This document shows, in pieces, positions 14,812-22,524 of a DNA stretch of 40,701 nucleotides. The position numbers were made by a program, and so were the translations under genes. The notes below the pieces were generated by a model. It made no database searches, was not told where the DNA came from, and saw only the letters and a list, made by a program, of their open reading frames with translations. Origin of the DNA: Dyadobacter sp. CY312. Lineage in GTDB: Bacteria; Bacteroidota; Bacteroidia; Cytophagales; Spirosomataceae. Location of the stretch: assembly GCF_021390535.1 (NCBI RefSeq), contig NZ_JAJUXG010000033.1:1-40701 (forward strand). Reading direction: 5' to 3'. Within the stretch, counting starts at the first letter, position 1. Each line of letters opens with the position of its first letter.

Positions 14812-15978
14812 TCAACAAGGCTGCAATGTGGCAGATTGTTTTCGTCTCTCTATGCTACTTCGCAGGATAATCATCAGAAAGGCCAGAATTCCAAAACCGA
14901 ATCCGACCCAGGGAGTATGAGTAACGCCCCTGGTTACGATAATCCACCCACCTACTGTCGTTCCTAAGGTAACACCCAAGTTTCCGAAAGAAGTGGCCAG
15001 ACTGTTCGCAAATGCCAGTGACTGCGGAGCTGAGGAGATCATGTATGTGGATGCGTTGAGAAAACTTGGTGAATAGAAAAAGCCCCAAACGGCTACTACC
15101 AAAATAGTTGCCATGGTATTGCCACCGGAATAATGCAGTAAAACTGGTATCAGCACTGTGCCTGAAAGAAAGAATGCCGTGGTTTTCGGAACACTGATGT
15201 TGAGCATTTTTCCGGAAATCCAATTGGCAAACACCCCGATAACCCCAAAGAGGAACAGCATATAGCTCACCGACGTATTATCCATGTTTTTTGCCTTGTT
15301 GAGGTATTCTGCAAAATAGCTGTAAGTGGCAAACCAACCCGAAATCATAAAGAAGTTCATAGCAGTGCTCAGTAGGAAGGTAGGCTGTGTAAGTATTTTC
15401 AATTGACTGCCATAAGATTGTTTCTCCTTTACGGGCATAGGTGGCAAGGCAAAATAAATAACGGTTAATGCCAGTACACTTACCAGGGTCTGCAGCATGA
15501 AGGAGTACTCCCATGAATTGATGCTGGCCAGGTAGGTTGCAAGCGGAACGGTAGTGACCATGGCAATAGCCACGCCACTAAAAACAATGCCCATCAACTC
15601 GTTTTCATTTTTTCGGTCACCACGGGCTACAGCTACGGACAGAGCTGTTGCAATGTAAACCGGCTGAAGAAACGCAGGCAGAATTCTTACCAATACCAAA
15701 AGCCAGAACGGAGGTGCAAATGAAGAAACAATGCCGGTGACAACAAAAATGGAAATGGCTGAAAGCATTAGTTTTTTGCGGTCCATACCGGAGGTAAACA
15801 AAGTTAGAAATGGACCCGTCAGCGCTATCACAAGCGCAAATGCACTGAGTAAAATTCCGGCCTTATCGATACTGATCTTATAGTACTCCGCCAATTGGGG
15901 CAAAATACCAATAATGCCAAATTCAGTAGTAATGACCGCAATAAAACCCAGGCAACCTATGTAAGCATACTTTTTCAT
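14812..15978 (-). CDS. MFS efflux transporter (DHA1-like)
   Basis: 388 residues with about twelve hydrophobic segments and the usual MFS loop motifs: AFALVIALTGPFLTLFTSGMDRKKLMLSA is the A-motif region between spans 2 and 3 (degenerate G-x-x-x-D-R-x-x-R), and VRILPAFLQPVYIATALSVAVA is the span-4/5 arginine region. Overall it resembles AraJ/YdhP-type drug or sugar exporters. It is transcribed away from an HxlR-type regulator with about 100 bases between them, and a Bacteroidota -7 box overlaps candidate operators there, so it is very probably repressed by that regulator. Confidence 0.85.
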   Translation of the reverse strand: MKKYAYIGCLGFIAVITTEFGIIGILPQLAEYYKISIDKAGILLSAFALVIALTGPFLTLFTSGMDRKKLMLSAISIFVVTGIVSSFAPPFWLLVLVRILPAFLQPVYIATALSVAVARGDRKNENELMGIVFSGVAIAMVTTVPLATYLASINSWEYSFMLQTLVSVLALTVIYFALPPMPVKEKQSYGSQLKILTQPTFLLSTAMNFFMISGWFATYSYFAEYLNKAKNMDNTSVSYMLFLFGVIGVFANWISGKMLNISVPKTTAFFLSGTVLIPVLLHYSGGNTMATILVVAVWGFFYSPSFLNASTYMISSAPQSLAFANSLATSFGNLGVTLGTTVGGWIIVTRGVTHTPWVGFGFGILAFLMIILRSSIERRKQSATLQPC

Positions 15979-16007
15979 TTGTTATATTTCTTTATGAATT
16001 GAAGGGG

Positions 16008-16057
16008 CAAAACTAAATCCAAACGCCTATTTTTGTAGGCAATACAACCAAATGTAT
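16008..16057 (-). promoter_or_regulatory. Promoter of the MFS gene with two inverted repeats (HxlR operator candidates)
   Basis: On the minus strand TAGTTTTG (16015-16008) fits the Bacteroidota -7 consensus TAnnTTTG. Just upstream lie GCCTA-n6-TAGGC (16025-16040) and ATACA-n6-TGTAT (16042-16057). Both are spaced like sites for dimeric winged-helix proteins, and the first falls between the -7 and -33 regions. They are also 20-60 bases before the HxlR start, so the regulator may control both genes. Confidence 0.55.
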
Positions 16058-16079
16058 GGTACTAACAAATTTGTAAGTA

Positions 16080-16439
16080 ATGGCAAAAAGAAAGGAGCAA
16101 TCGACCAATATGCTCAATGAGCAATGTTTATTGGATGGATCTGATTTGACCTATGCTGTCTGTAAAATAGGTGGGCGCTGGAAACTGTTGATCCTTTGTA
16201 ACCTGAAAGGAGGAAAGTTGCGTTTCGGGGAAATAAGAAAACTCATTCCCGGCATCAGCGAACGGATGCTCACGCTGCAGCTGAGAGAATTAGAAAAGGA
16301 CGGAATGGTCAAACGTACCGTGTATGCCGAAGTGCCACCGAGAGTTGACTATGAACTCACAGAAATAGCACAAGAGCTTATTCCAGTCTGGGCCACCTTA
16401 GACAAGTGGGGCGCAAGACATAAGGCATTGATGAAATGA
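16080..16439 (+). CDS. HxlR-family transcriptional regulator
   Basis: 119 residues. The winged-helix core is the HxlR (MarR-like) type: ALCKIGGRWKLLIL-like segment (YAVCKIGGRWKLLILCNLKG), GKLRFGEIRKLIPGISERMLTLQLRELEKDGMVKR, then VPPRVDYELTE. A cysteine near the N-terminus (NEQC) is placed like the redox-sensing cysteine of HypR/QorR-type members, so thiol stress is a possible signal. The gene is divergent from an MFS exporter, which is the expected target. Confidence 0.87.
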   Translation: MAKRKEQSTNMLNEQCLLDGSDLTYAVCKIGGRWKLLILCNLKGGKLRFGEIRKLIPGISERMLTLQLRELEKDGMVKRTVYAEVPPRVDYELTEIAQELIPVWATLDKWGARHKALMK

Positions 16440-16556
16440 CTTATCTGAGAAGCACACGAGGTTCCAACGCTTTATTTACTGATAATAGGTTGTATGAAAA
16501 ATATTTTCTCTATTGTCCAGAGAACAGTATCAGCAAGGACCAGGCCTGTCTGGTAA

Positions 16557-16988
16557 CTATTGAATAAGCCACCAGCTGTTCATAATTGCCAATACCAGAC
16601 ACAGCGGACTATAAAATTTGCTGTCCATTTCGGCAAACCTTGTTTTCCGAAAGCGTTTGCTAAACCCTACATATCTGAAATCACCAATAGCACGCAACAG
16701 AAAAATACCAGCTATTATCATCAATGAAATACGCAGATACTCTTTTGGCATCACCGGAGGCAGAAGACCAGCGAGCAGTATATTCACTAAGGCAAATAGG
16801 ATGAGTCCGAGCGCCACAGCAAAAGTTGCTACGGGGCCGGGCCGGAATAGCTTCCTGCCATTACCATCCGTTGGTATTGCGGCATGATAGCCCCAGTTAC
16901 CCCCAATCATCCAATAGAGATGCAACATGGCAAGGAGCAGAAAAACAGCAGCATTCAGTAATGGTAAAACAACATTCATCTTATTCAA
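16557..16988 (-). CDS. DUF3995 membrane protein
   Basis: 143 residues with four predicted membrane spans. The opening (LLNAAVFLLLAMLHLYWMIGGNWGYHAAIPT) is the DUF3995 signature with the H-x-Y-W motif and GGNWG loop; FRPGPVATFAVALGLILFALVNIL and the last segment SPLCLVLAIMNSWWLI complete the family pattern. The role is unknown. It is separate from its neighbours, with about 115 bases downstream that hold nothing recognisable. Confidence 0.8.
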   Translation of the reverse strand: MNKMNVVLPLLNAAVFLLLAMLHLYWMIGGNWGYHAAIPTDGNGRKLFRPGPVATFAVALGLILFALVNILLAGLLPPVMPKEYLRISLMIIAGIFLLRAIGDFRYVGFSKRFRKTRFAEMDSKFYSPLCLVLAIMNSWWLIQ

Positions 16989-17009
16989 TTAACACGGTTA
17001 AACTAAGGG

Positions 17010-17456
17010 TTAAACACTTCGCGGATCTGGCTTTAAAGGCATGCGGCCTACCTTTTGAACTTCAATACCCGGGTAGCCAAAATCCAGCACTACTTTTCCC
17101 TGCACCAAATAGACACCATTTCCATTCAAAGGAAAATTTTTCAGTGATGGAGGGAAATGTACGGTATCGAAGAAGTTACCTTCCACATCAAGAAAGGTGC
17201 CAAACTTCATGTACTTACCATTTTTGGTATGAACAGGTTTATCGCAAACAAAATCACCTACCATCCGGACCACCTTGCCTTCATATTGGCGCAGGTCTTT
17301 GGACAGCACATCACCCCGATAGTCACTCTTTGCAATATTGAACATAGTTCCCGAAACAGGAAATCCAATCAGCTCTATCTCGTCGTACAAGTCTTCCAGC
17401 AAAGAGGTTTCCAGCTTTGGCAGAATTGGTCTTGAGGATTCATTTTCAAAAAGCAT
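17010..17456 (-). pseudogene. dnaE: C-terminal fragment of an accessory DNA polymerase III alpha subunit
   Basis: 148 codons match only the very end of a Bacteroidota DnaE-type polymerase: DEIELIGFPVSGTMFNIAKSDYRG, then the OB-fold KVVRMVGDFVCDKPVHTKNGKYMKFGTFLDVEGNFFDTVHFP and the closing KMPLKPDP-like RMPLKPDPRSV. The PHP, palm and finger domains (normally some 800-900 residues) are gone. The fragment begins exactly where the tail of dinB breaks off, so a deletion has joined dinB to the last part of dnaE. Such a polymerase next to dinB and a LexA-like gene would be part of a damage-induced mutagenesis cassette. An open frame survives but the fragment cannot polymerise DNA. Confidence 0.75.
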
Positions 17457-17557
17457 TGACTGCCATATTTAATCCTGATCCGGTCCATTGCCTGTGAGAG
17501 GTTAAGATCCGTAACCGTATCATCAAAAAGATTGACCTGGTAACTGCCACTGACCAG
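17453..17557 (-). pseudogene. dinB: Detached C-terminal tail of dinB with the clamp-binding motif
   Basis: 35 codons, in the same frame as dinB but beyond three stop codons, encode LVSGSYQVNLFDD followed by an amphipathic helix AMDRIRIKYGSQC. This is the usual end of Bacteroidota DinB; QVNLF (17539-17525) fits the Q-x-x-L-F beta-clamp-binding motif. It is cut off from dinB by a 129-bp insertion and it runs into the dnaE fragment. Confidence 0.72.
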
Positions 17558-17686
17558 ATTACTGCCATTGACACATTTACAAAGTACTGATTATCAATGA
17601 TGCTAATTTGGTTGCCCGGTCTTCGACTCCGCTCAGACTGACCCAGATCGTGTCATTTTCAAAGAGCTTACTTGCTCCAAAATATA
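17558..17686. mobile_element. 129-bp insertion inside dinB
   Basis: Normal DinB sequence stops after V-G-V-K-L-S-N (codon at 17689-17687) and resumes in frame at 17557. Between them are 129 bases with several stops. AGTAA occurs at both junctions (in AGTAAC and AGTAAT on the minus strand) and could be a 5-bp target duplication. The insert holds TTCGACTCCGCTCAGACTGA (17622-17641), a sequence that recurs as a dispersed intergenic repeat in several bacterial groups (from memory). No terminal inverted repeats or coding capacity were seen. Confidence 0.6.
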
Positions 17687-18697
17687 GTTACTCAGTTTGA
17701 CACCGACCAGGCGAATCAACATACGGCGTGAATACAGGGAGCTGAACAGTTCGAACAGCCTTGAAGACAACACCCTTTCGGATGAGGTGTAAGGCACACG
17801 TATCTGTTTGGTTTCTGTATCAAAATTGCTGTATCGTATTTTCAGCGTAAGGGTGGCAGCCAACTTCTGATCCCGGCGAAGATCAAAGGCCAGTTCATCA
17901 ATCATAGAAAACAACACCTTACGAAGAAGCTCCATGTCGATGGTATCTTTTTCAAAAGTGTGTTCCTTGCTGATGGATTTACGTTCCGAATAAGCTACCA
18001 CAGGACTGTCATCAATGCCGTTGGCTTTCTTCCAGATGGAAATACCGTTCACACCAAGGAGCTTCTGCATATTATTGGGCTGCATCTCCTGTAACGCCGA
18101 AACCTTAGAGATACCCATATTGCGTAGTTGCATATAGGTCTTCTCGCCAATCATAGGAATCTTGCGGATGGATAAAGGTGCCAGGAATGGCCGTTCCAAG
18201 CCTGAATTTACCTGTTTTTCCCCGCAAGGCTTAGCTTCACCAGTTGCAATCTTTGAAACGGTCTTGTTGCCGGAAAGACCAAAAGAAATCGGCAAGCCTG
18301 TCTCTTTGATAATTTTAGTTCTCAGCTCTTGCGTCCATTTCCAGGTGCCGAAAAAACGGTCCATTCCGGAAACATCGATATAGTGTTCATCGATGCTGGC
18401 TTTTTCCACCAACGGTGCCCGTTCTGAAATGATATCAGTTACCATATTGGAGTACTTGCTATACTCGTCGTAATCGCCTTTAACCAGGATGGCTTCGGGG
18501 CACAACTGCCGGGCGAGCTTCATGGGCATAGCACTGTGAATCCCGAACTTTCGTGCTTCGTAACTGCACGATGCCACTACGCCACGGTCGGAGGTTCCTC
18601 CGATCAATACCGGCATGCCTTTCAGCCGGTCATTTTGCAGTCTTTCGACAGATACAAAAAATGTATCCAGATCACAGTGAATAATATGCCTTTCCAT
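17633..18697 (-). CDS. dinB: DNA polymerase IV, C-terminally truncated
   Basis: 354 residues. The Y-family catalytic features are intact: HCDLDTFFVSVE with the first metal aspartates, the steric region RGVVASCSYEARKFGIHSAMP, and ASIDEHYIDVSG with the S-x-D-E pair. The little-finger domain continues to RLVGVKLSN. After that, the last 17 residues (YILEQVSSLKMTRSGSV) come from inserted DNA, and the normal tail with the QVNLF clamp-binding motif is left behind the stop. The enzyme may fold and be active but should have poor access to the sliding clamp. It diverges from a LexA-like gene across a short palindromic control region, so it is expected to be damage-induced. Confidence 0.88.
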   Translation of the reverse strand: MERHIIHCDLDTFFVSVERLQNDRLKGMPVLIGGTSDRGVVASCSYEARKFGIHSAMPMKLARQLCPEAILVKGDYDEYSKYSNMVTDIISERAPLVEKASIDEHYIDVSGMDRFFGTWKWTQELRTKIIKETGLPISFGLSGNKTVSKIATGEAKPCGEKQVNSGLERPFLAPLSIRKIPMIGEKTYMQLRNMGISKVSALQEMQPNNMQKLLGVNGISIWKKANGIDDSPVVAYSERKSISKEHTFEKDTIDMELLRKVLFSMIDELAFDLRRDQKLAATLTLKIRYSNFDTETKQIRVPYTSSERVLSSRLFELFSSLYSRRMLIRLVGVKLSNYILEQVSSLKMTRSGSV

Positions 18698-18723
18698 CTC
18701 CTTTCCGATTTATTTGTTACTTT

Positions 18724-18740
18724 TGATACAATTCGTATCA
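18724..18740. promoter_or_regulatory. 17-bp palindrome between dinB and the LexA-like gene
   Basis: TGATAC-aattc-GTATCA is a perfect inverted repeat with a 5-base spacer, 27 bases from the dinB start and 32 from the start of the S24 repressor gene. It is the obvious candidate for the operator through which the self-cleaving repressor shuts off both genes. Confidence 0.62.
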
Positions 18741-18771
18741 TTTCATTGATTGTAATAATAGCAAACATAAA

Positions 18772-19572
18772 ATGGATAGTCAAAAAATATTTTTCAACAC
18801 CAACATAAAATTCCTCCGTGAACGCAGGAAGATGAGCCAGGAAGCCCTTGCAGGCAGGATTTCACTCACGCGTACGAAATTGAATGCGTTGGAGAACGGG
18901 CATACCAAGGCGCCACAGCCGGAAGACTATCTGAATTTCTCAGATTTTTTCAAGATCAGCGTGGATAGCCTGCTAAGAATAGACCTTTCGAAACTGTCAG
19001 AGCTAAAACTCAGAGATCTGGAAGCAGGCAACGACGTGTATCTGACCGGCGGAAAAATAAGGGTGCTGGCGATTACGGTTAATAGCGAAAACAAAGAGAA
19101 TGTCGAGTACATTCCTGTGAAAGCCAAAGCAGGATACCGTGCGGGTTACAGTGATCCCGAATACCTGGCGCAGTTTCCAAAGTTTACGATGCCCAACCTG
19201 CCCAAAGGACATACCCACCGTATTTTTCCGACGACCGGTGATTCGATGCTGCCCATTCCGGAAGGCAGCGATATAATAGGACAATACGTTCAGGATTGGA
19301 AAAGCCTGAAAGCCAACATGCCCTGTATTGTTATCCTGAAAGGGGAACAGGATTTTGTTTTCAAACAGGTGACCGTTAATCCGGATAATAGCGTGCTGCT
19401 GAAATCCTACAATAAACTATATGATCCATATACAGTTGGTGCCGACGACATACTGGAAATCTGGAAGTTTTACAGTTTTAGCAGTAAGGAATTGCCGGAA
19501 CAGCAAACGGATATGCAGGTGCTGAGCAAGGCAATTATGGATATACATAAGGAAATCAAAAGAGAAAAGTAG
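18772..19572 (+). CDS. LexA-like XRE/S24 self-cleaving repressor
   Basis: 266 residues. An XRE-type helix-turn-helix occupies residues 9-65 (KFLRERRKMSQEALAGRISLTRTKLNALENG). The C-terminal S24 domain has all parts for autocleavage: the Ala-Gly site at 120-121 (KAKAGYRAG), the nucleophilic Ser158 in TTGDSMLPI and the general-base Lys198 in FVFKQV. This is the HTH-S24 type of SOS regulator common in Bacteroidota mutagenesis cassettes, distinct from the true LexA winged helix. It is divergent from dinB and is followed after 8 bases by the start of a broken alkB, so the intact locus would have linked damage sensing, bypass synthesis and alkylation repair. Confidence 0.87.
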   Translation: MDSQKIFFNTNIKFLRERRKMSQEALAGRISLTRTKLNALENGHTKAPQPEDYLNFSDFFKISVDSLLRIDLSKLSELKLRDLEAGNDVYLTGGKIRVLAITVNSENKENVEYIPVKAKAGYRAGYSDPEYLAQFPKFTMPNLPKGHTHRIFPTTGDSMLPIPEGSDIIGQYVQDWKSLKANMPCIVILKGEQDFVFKQVTVNPDNSVLLKSYNKLYDPYTVGADDILEIWKFYSFSSKELPEQQTDMQVLSKAIMDIHKEIKREK

Positions 19573-19580
19573 TCATGGCA

Positions 19581-19668
19581 ATGGAGTAATTAAAACTCGT
19601 TGAGGATGAAGGGCAACTAAAGCTTCCACAGGAACTGCTGGAATACAAATCTTCATTTTTCAACAAGG
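19581..19668 (+). pseudogene. alkB: 5' part of alkB, with nonsense codon, split by a transposon
   Basis: After M-E-stop, the frame reads L-K-L-V-E-D-E-G-Q-L, then LPQELLEYKSSFFNK, which is the beginning of Bacteroidota AlkB-type 2-oxoglutarate/Fe(II) dioxygenases. The third codon is TAA where CAA (Gln) would be expected. At 19662-19668 the sequence meets the end of a Tn3-type element; the frame continues on its other side at 25919. A repair enzyme acting on alkylated bases is therefore lost here. Confidence 0.68.
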
Positions 19669-19715
19669 GGGGTAAACGAAAGAAAGGGAGAAAAACGGTC
19701 ACGACTTTCGTGTAG
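19669..19715. repeat. Left terminal inverted repeat of the outer transposon
   Basis: Starts GGGGTAAACGAAAGAAAGGG and ends CGACTTTCGTGTAG. It matches the reverse complement of 25872-25918 with only four differences. The direct repeat AACAAGG lies immediately outside. Confidence 0.82.
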
Positions 19716-20176
19716 ATTTTTCTCTGTATACTAACACAGTATGTTTGATTCTAAGAGGCAGTTACTGAGGAACAATAAATTTTTTGGTCTTAAGTCAAGA
19801 TTATGAAAAACAAAAATTCTCATTACATTATTGCTGTTGAAATGGGTTTCTGAAGGTAGTTGCTGAAACTGGTTCATATAGCCGACCTGCACATATGCCT
19901 TTTGTAGGTTGGTAACCTAAGCCTACAAAAAGGCGGTTTTGGTCAAACAGGTTTAAGAGGTGTTGATTAGCTCTAAAAGTACATGTTAACTTTTATCTAG
20001 ATTTTATTGTAACTACCGTTTTAAATTGCAGCTCTGAGCAGTTACATATTACCTCAAAATTCTGGTTAGTATGACTACTAATCGAAACAGTCTATCAGAC
20101 CTTGGGAAAATGGCATAGTCTCAGCGGTAGGCGTGAATTAAACAGCTATCACTGCATTATATAAGTCGGGGAAAAA
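19716..20176. other. Non-coding left part of the outer transposon
   Basis: About 460 bases between the left terminal repeat and the TetR operator contain no convincing gene. The only clear structure is the inverted repeat at 19897-19934. Sequence here is AT-rich and may be what remains of deleted transposon functions such as a resolvase or resolution site, but none is recognisable. Confidence 0.4.
19897..19934. promoter_or_regulatory. Inverted repeat resembling the HxlR-type site
   Basis: GCCTTTTGTAGG (19897-19908) and CCTACAAAAAGGC (19922-19934) pair with one bulged base around a centre containing GGTAACC. The core TTTTGTAGG also occurs in the control region of the MFS/HxlR pair (16031-16039). 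No gene follows directly, so it may be an orphan operator or a small hairpin. Confidence 0.4.
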
Positions 20177-20222
20177 AAATATAAGATATATTGTATCAAT
20201 TGATACAATATATCTTATATTT
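20177..20222. promoter_or_regulatory. 46-bp perfect palindrome: operator/promoter of the TetR gene
   Basis: Every base from 20177 to 20199 pairs with its mirror position between 20200 and 20222. The centre is TTGTATCAATTGATACAA. The right arm overlaps TATATTTG (20216-20223), which fits the Bacteroidota -7 box, so binding here would block transcription of the TetR gene that starts at 20254. A shorter version of the centre recurs at 20853-20868 before the first SDR gene. Confidence 0.75.
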
Positions 20223-20253
20223 GTACCGCTTTAACAATGAAACATAATTAGCA

Positions 20254-20832
20254 ATGGCTGGAAGGCAGAAAATATACAATGAAGATGCTGCGCTGAATGC
20301 CGCTATCGATGTGTTTTGGCAGCAAGGTTATGAAAAAGCATCCTCCCGGGATCTGCAAAAAGCCATGGGGATCGGTTTCAGCAGTTTTTATTTGGCTTAT
20401 AAGGGAGGTAAGCAAGAATTGTTTGCCAAATCCATGCAACGCTTTTTTACCTTGTATCCCCAGCCATTTCTAAATCTGCTCAAAACCGTCGATAATCCAG
20501 TTGAAGCAATCAGACAGTATTATTATGTGATGACTGAACCCAACGGTAAGTTTAGCCAGTTTGGCTGCTATTTCAGTAATACTATTTTTCAAGCTGATGA
20601 AAACGAATTTAAAGAAGCTGCGGTCAAAAACCTGGTGGTCATAGCGGATGCCTTTTATGACGCTTTGCTGCGCGCTAAAAATGCCGGAACAATCAATCCG
20701 ACGATTCCAACTGAACTTTGGAAAACATACCTTTTAAACCTATGGACAGGATTAAATACGACCAAATCCATTGAAAAGGATCAGTCAATACTTAGGGCAA
20801 CGATTGATTTCAGTTTAAAGGTATTCGGGTAA
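20254..20832 (+). CDS. TetR-family transcriptional repressor
   Basis: 192 residues. The N-terminal TetR helix-turn-helix is clear (NEDAALNAAIDVFWQQGYEKASSRDLQKAMGIGFSSFYLAYKGGKQELFAKS). The C-terminal half is the ligand-binding dimerisation domain of the YfiR/AcrR type, with GKFSQFGCYFSNT at the position where such proteins often read GCLLVNT. The gene lies just downstream of a 46-bp palindrome carrying its own promoter box and upstream of SDR genes with a related site, which indicates autoregulation and control of the whole cargo operon. The inducer is probably a reactive small molecule handled by the SDRs; this is inference. Confidence 0.87.
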   Translation: MAGRQKIYNEDAALNAAIDVFWQQGYEKASSRDLQKAMGIGFSSFYLAYKGGKQELFAKSMQRFFTLYPQPFLNLLKTVDNPVEAIRQYYYVMTEPNGKFSQFGCYFSNTIFQADENEFKEAAVKNLVVIADAFYDALLRAKNAGTINPTIPTELWKTYLLNLWTGLNTTKSIEKDQSILRATIDFSLKVFG

Positions 20833-20852
20833 GACCTTTTTTTAACTCAAAC

Positions 20853-20868
20853 TGTATCGATTGATACA
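20853..20868. promoter_or_regulatory. Second TetR operator candidate, before the SDR operon
   Basis: TGTATC-gatt-GATACA, 29 bases upstream of the first SDR start and 21 bases after the TetR stop. It shares the half-sites TGTATC/GATACA and their 4-base spacing with the centre of the large palindrome at 20177-20222. Confidence 0.65.
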
Positions 20869-20896
20869 TTATTATAAACTTTAAATAACTAACAAA

Positions 20897-21700
20897 ATGG
20901 GAAAGACAATTTTAATCACAGGAGCATCATCCGGCTTTGGTTTATTACTAGCAAAGGATCTTCATAATAGGGGTCACATCGTGATCGGTACTAGCCGTAC
21001 GCCGGAAAAATACGAAGGAAAATTCCCCTTCAAGCTATTGCGACTGGATATTTCAGACGATCAGTCTATTCAGGAGTTCACTGAAAAGATTACCAAACAG
21101 GTAGCTAAACTGGATGTGTTGGTAAACAACGCCGGTTATATGGTAACTGGGATCGCCGAAGAAACACCGATTGAAATAGGCAGACAGCAATTTGAGACTA
21201 ACTTCTGGGGTACTATCAAAGTAACCAATGCTTTGCTACCAATTTTTCGAAAACAAAAATCCGGACAGATTATTACAGTAAGCTCCATTGTCGGGCTGAT
21301 TGGACCACCGAACCTATCCTACTATTCCGCGTCGAAACACGCAGTTGAAGGCTATTTTAAATCATTGCGGTTCGAATTAAATCAGTTTAACATCAAGGTG
21401 AGTGTGGTAGAGCCGGTTTGGTTCAAGACTAATCTGAGCCATAATGCAGTATCATCGACAGGGAGTATTGTTGATTACAACCAGTACCGTCCTAAGGTTA
21501 ATGCATTCACGCAAAAGGGAATTGATACTGCCGAAGAGCCAACTGCGGTGATACAGATCATTTCCAGATTAATTGATGCGAAGGAGCCAGCATTCAGTAA
21601 TCCGGTAGGGAAAATGACAGGAATGATCCTGTTTCTACAATCGTATGCCCATAAGATGTTTGAAGGTTCCGTTTTAAAGGATGTACAAAAGGCGAATTAG
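20897..21700 (+). CDS. Classical short-chain dehydrogenase/reductase
   Basis: 267 residues. Cofactor motif TGASSGFG (residues 7-14), structural NNAG in VLVNNAGYMVTG, catalytic Ser in TVSSIVG and Tyr-x-x-x-Lys in YYSASKHAVEGY are all present, so this is an active-looking Rossmann-fold oxidoreductase. The basic residues after the second strand (GTSRTPEKY) favour NADP(H). The substrate is not evident. It is the first gene of the TetR-controlled cargo operon and is followed after 19 bases by a second SDR. Confidence 0.88.
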   Translation: MGKTILITGASSGFGLLLAKDLHNRGHIVIGTSRTPEKYEGKFPFKLLRLDISDDQSIQEFTEKITKQVAKLDVLVNNAGYMVTGIAEETPIEIGRQQFETNFWGTIKVTNALLPIFRKQKSGQIITVSSIVGLIGPPNLSYYSASKHAVEGYFKSLRFELNQFNIKVSVVEPVWFKTNLSHNAVSSTGSIVDYNQYRPKVNAFTQKGIDTAEEPTAVIQIISRLIDAKEPAFSNPVGKMTGMILFLQSYAHKMFEGSVLKDVQKAN

Positions 21701-21719
21701 TAATTTAAATAATCTTAAA

Positions 21720-22463
21720 ATGGAAATCATAAACAAAACGGTATTGATCACCGGCGGTGGCTCGGGCATTGGATACGAAGCTGCAAAATTGCTTAGTGAA
21801 GACGGTAACAAGGTCATTCTTGTAGGAAGAACAGAAAGCAAAATACAAACAGCAGCACAGAGCCTGGATAATGCTGTTGCGATTCGGTGTGATATCAATG
21901 ATGAAGACGATGTCGAAAAGCTGGTTGCAACGATCTCAAAAGATTATCCGGAATTAAGTGTTCTGATTAACAATGCAGGCGCTGCTTTTTTATACAAACA
22001 TGGGGAAAACGCGGGAGCTTTTCAGAAGGCAACGGCCGAATTTGCGACAAACTACTTTTCGGTTATCCGCCTGACCGAAGGACTGATACCCGTTTTAAAA
22101 GGTCAGCCGGAAGCTGCCATTGTGAACGTGACTTCCATTGCTGCCTTCGCCCCAGGTGCTTACCTGCCTTCCTACGCGGATAGCAAGGCGGCCCTGCGTT
22201 CTTATACATTATCATTGAGACATACGCTTGCGAAAGACACCGGGATAAAGGTTTTTGAACTGATACCACCATTGGTGAACACCGAATTTTCAAAAGAAAT
22301 AGGTGGAGAGCAGAATGGCATGCCCGCAAGCGAAGTTGCAGAAGCGTTGATGAATGGCTTTAAAAATGAAGAATACGAGATTCAGGTGGGCCAAACTGCG
22401 GAATTCAGAAAATACTATCTCTCAGATCCCCAGGGAGCATTTAATATGATGAATCAAGGATGA
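21720..22463 (+). CDS. Short-chain dehydrogenase (DltE-like)
   Basis: 247 residues from the start MEIINKTVLITGGGSGIG at 21720; the frame is open 39 bases further up but that would overlap the preceding gene. Motifs: TGGGSGIG for the cofactor, VLINNAGAAF, Ser in NVTSIAAF and Tyr/Lys in SYADSKAAL. The general pattern (EVAEALMNGFKNEEYEIQVGQT near the end) is that of DltE-type oxidoreductases. It has diverged from the SDR beside it, so the pair is not a recent duplication. Confidence 0.87.
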   Translation: MEIINKTVLITGGGSGIGYEAAKLLSEDGNKVILVGRTESKIQTAAQSLDNAVAIRCDINDEDDVEKLVATISKDYPELSVLINNAGAAFLYKHGENAGAFQKATAEFATNYFSVIRLTEGLIPVLKGQPEAAIVNVTSIAAFAPGAYLPSYADSKAALRSYTLSLRHTLAKDTGIKVFELIPPLVNTEFSKEIGGEQNGMPASEVAEALMNGFKNEEYEIQVGQTAEFRKYYLSDPQGAFNMMNQG

Positions 22464-22524
22464 TCAGCGGTAGGCAGGAATTGGGTTTCCCGTCTACTTG
22501 TTTTTACAATTAAAATGTTGAAAA

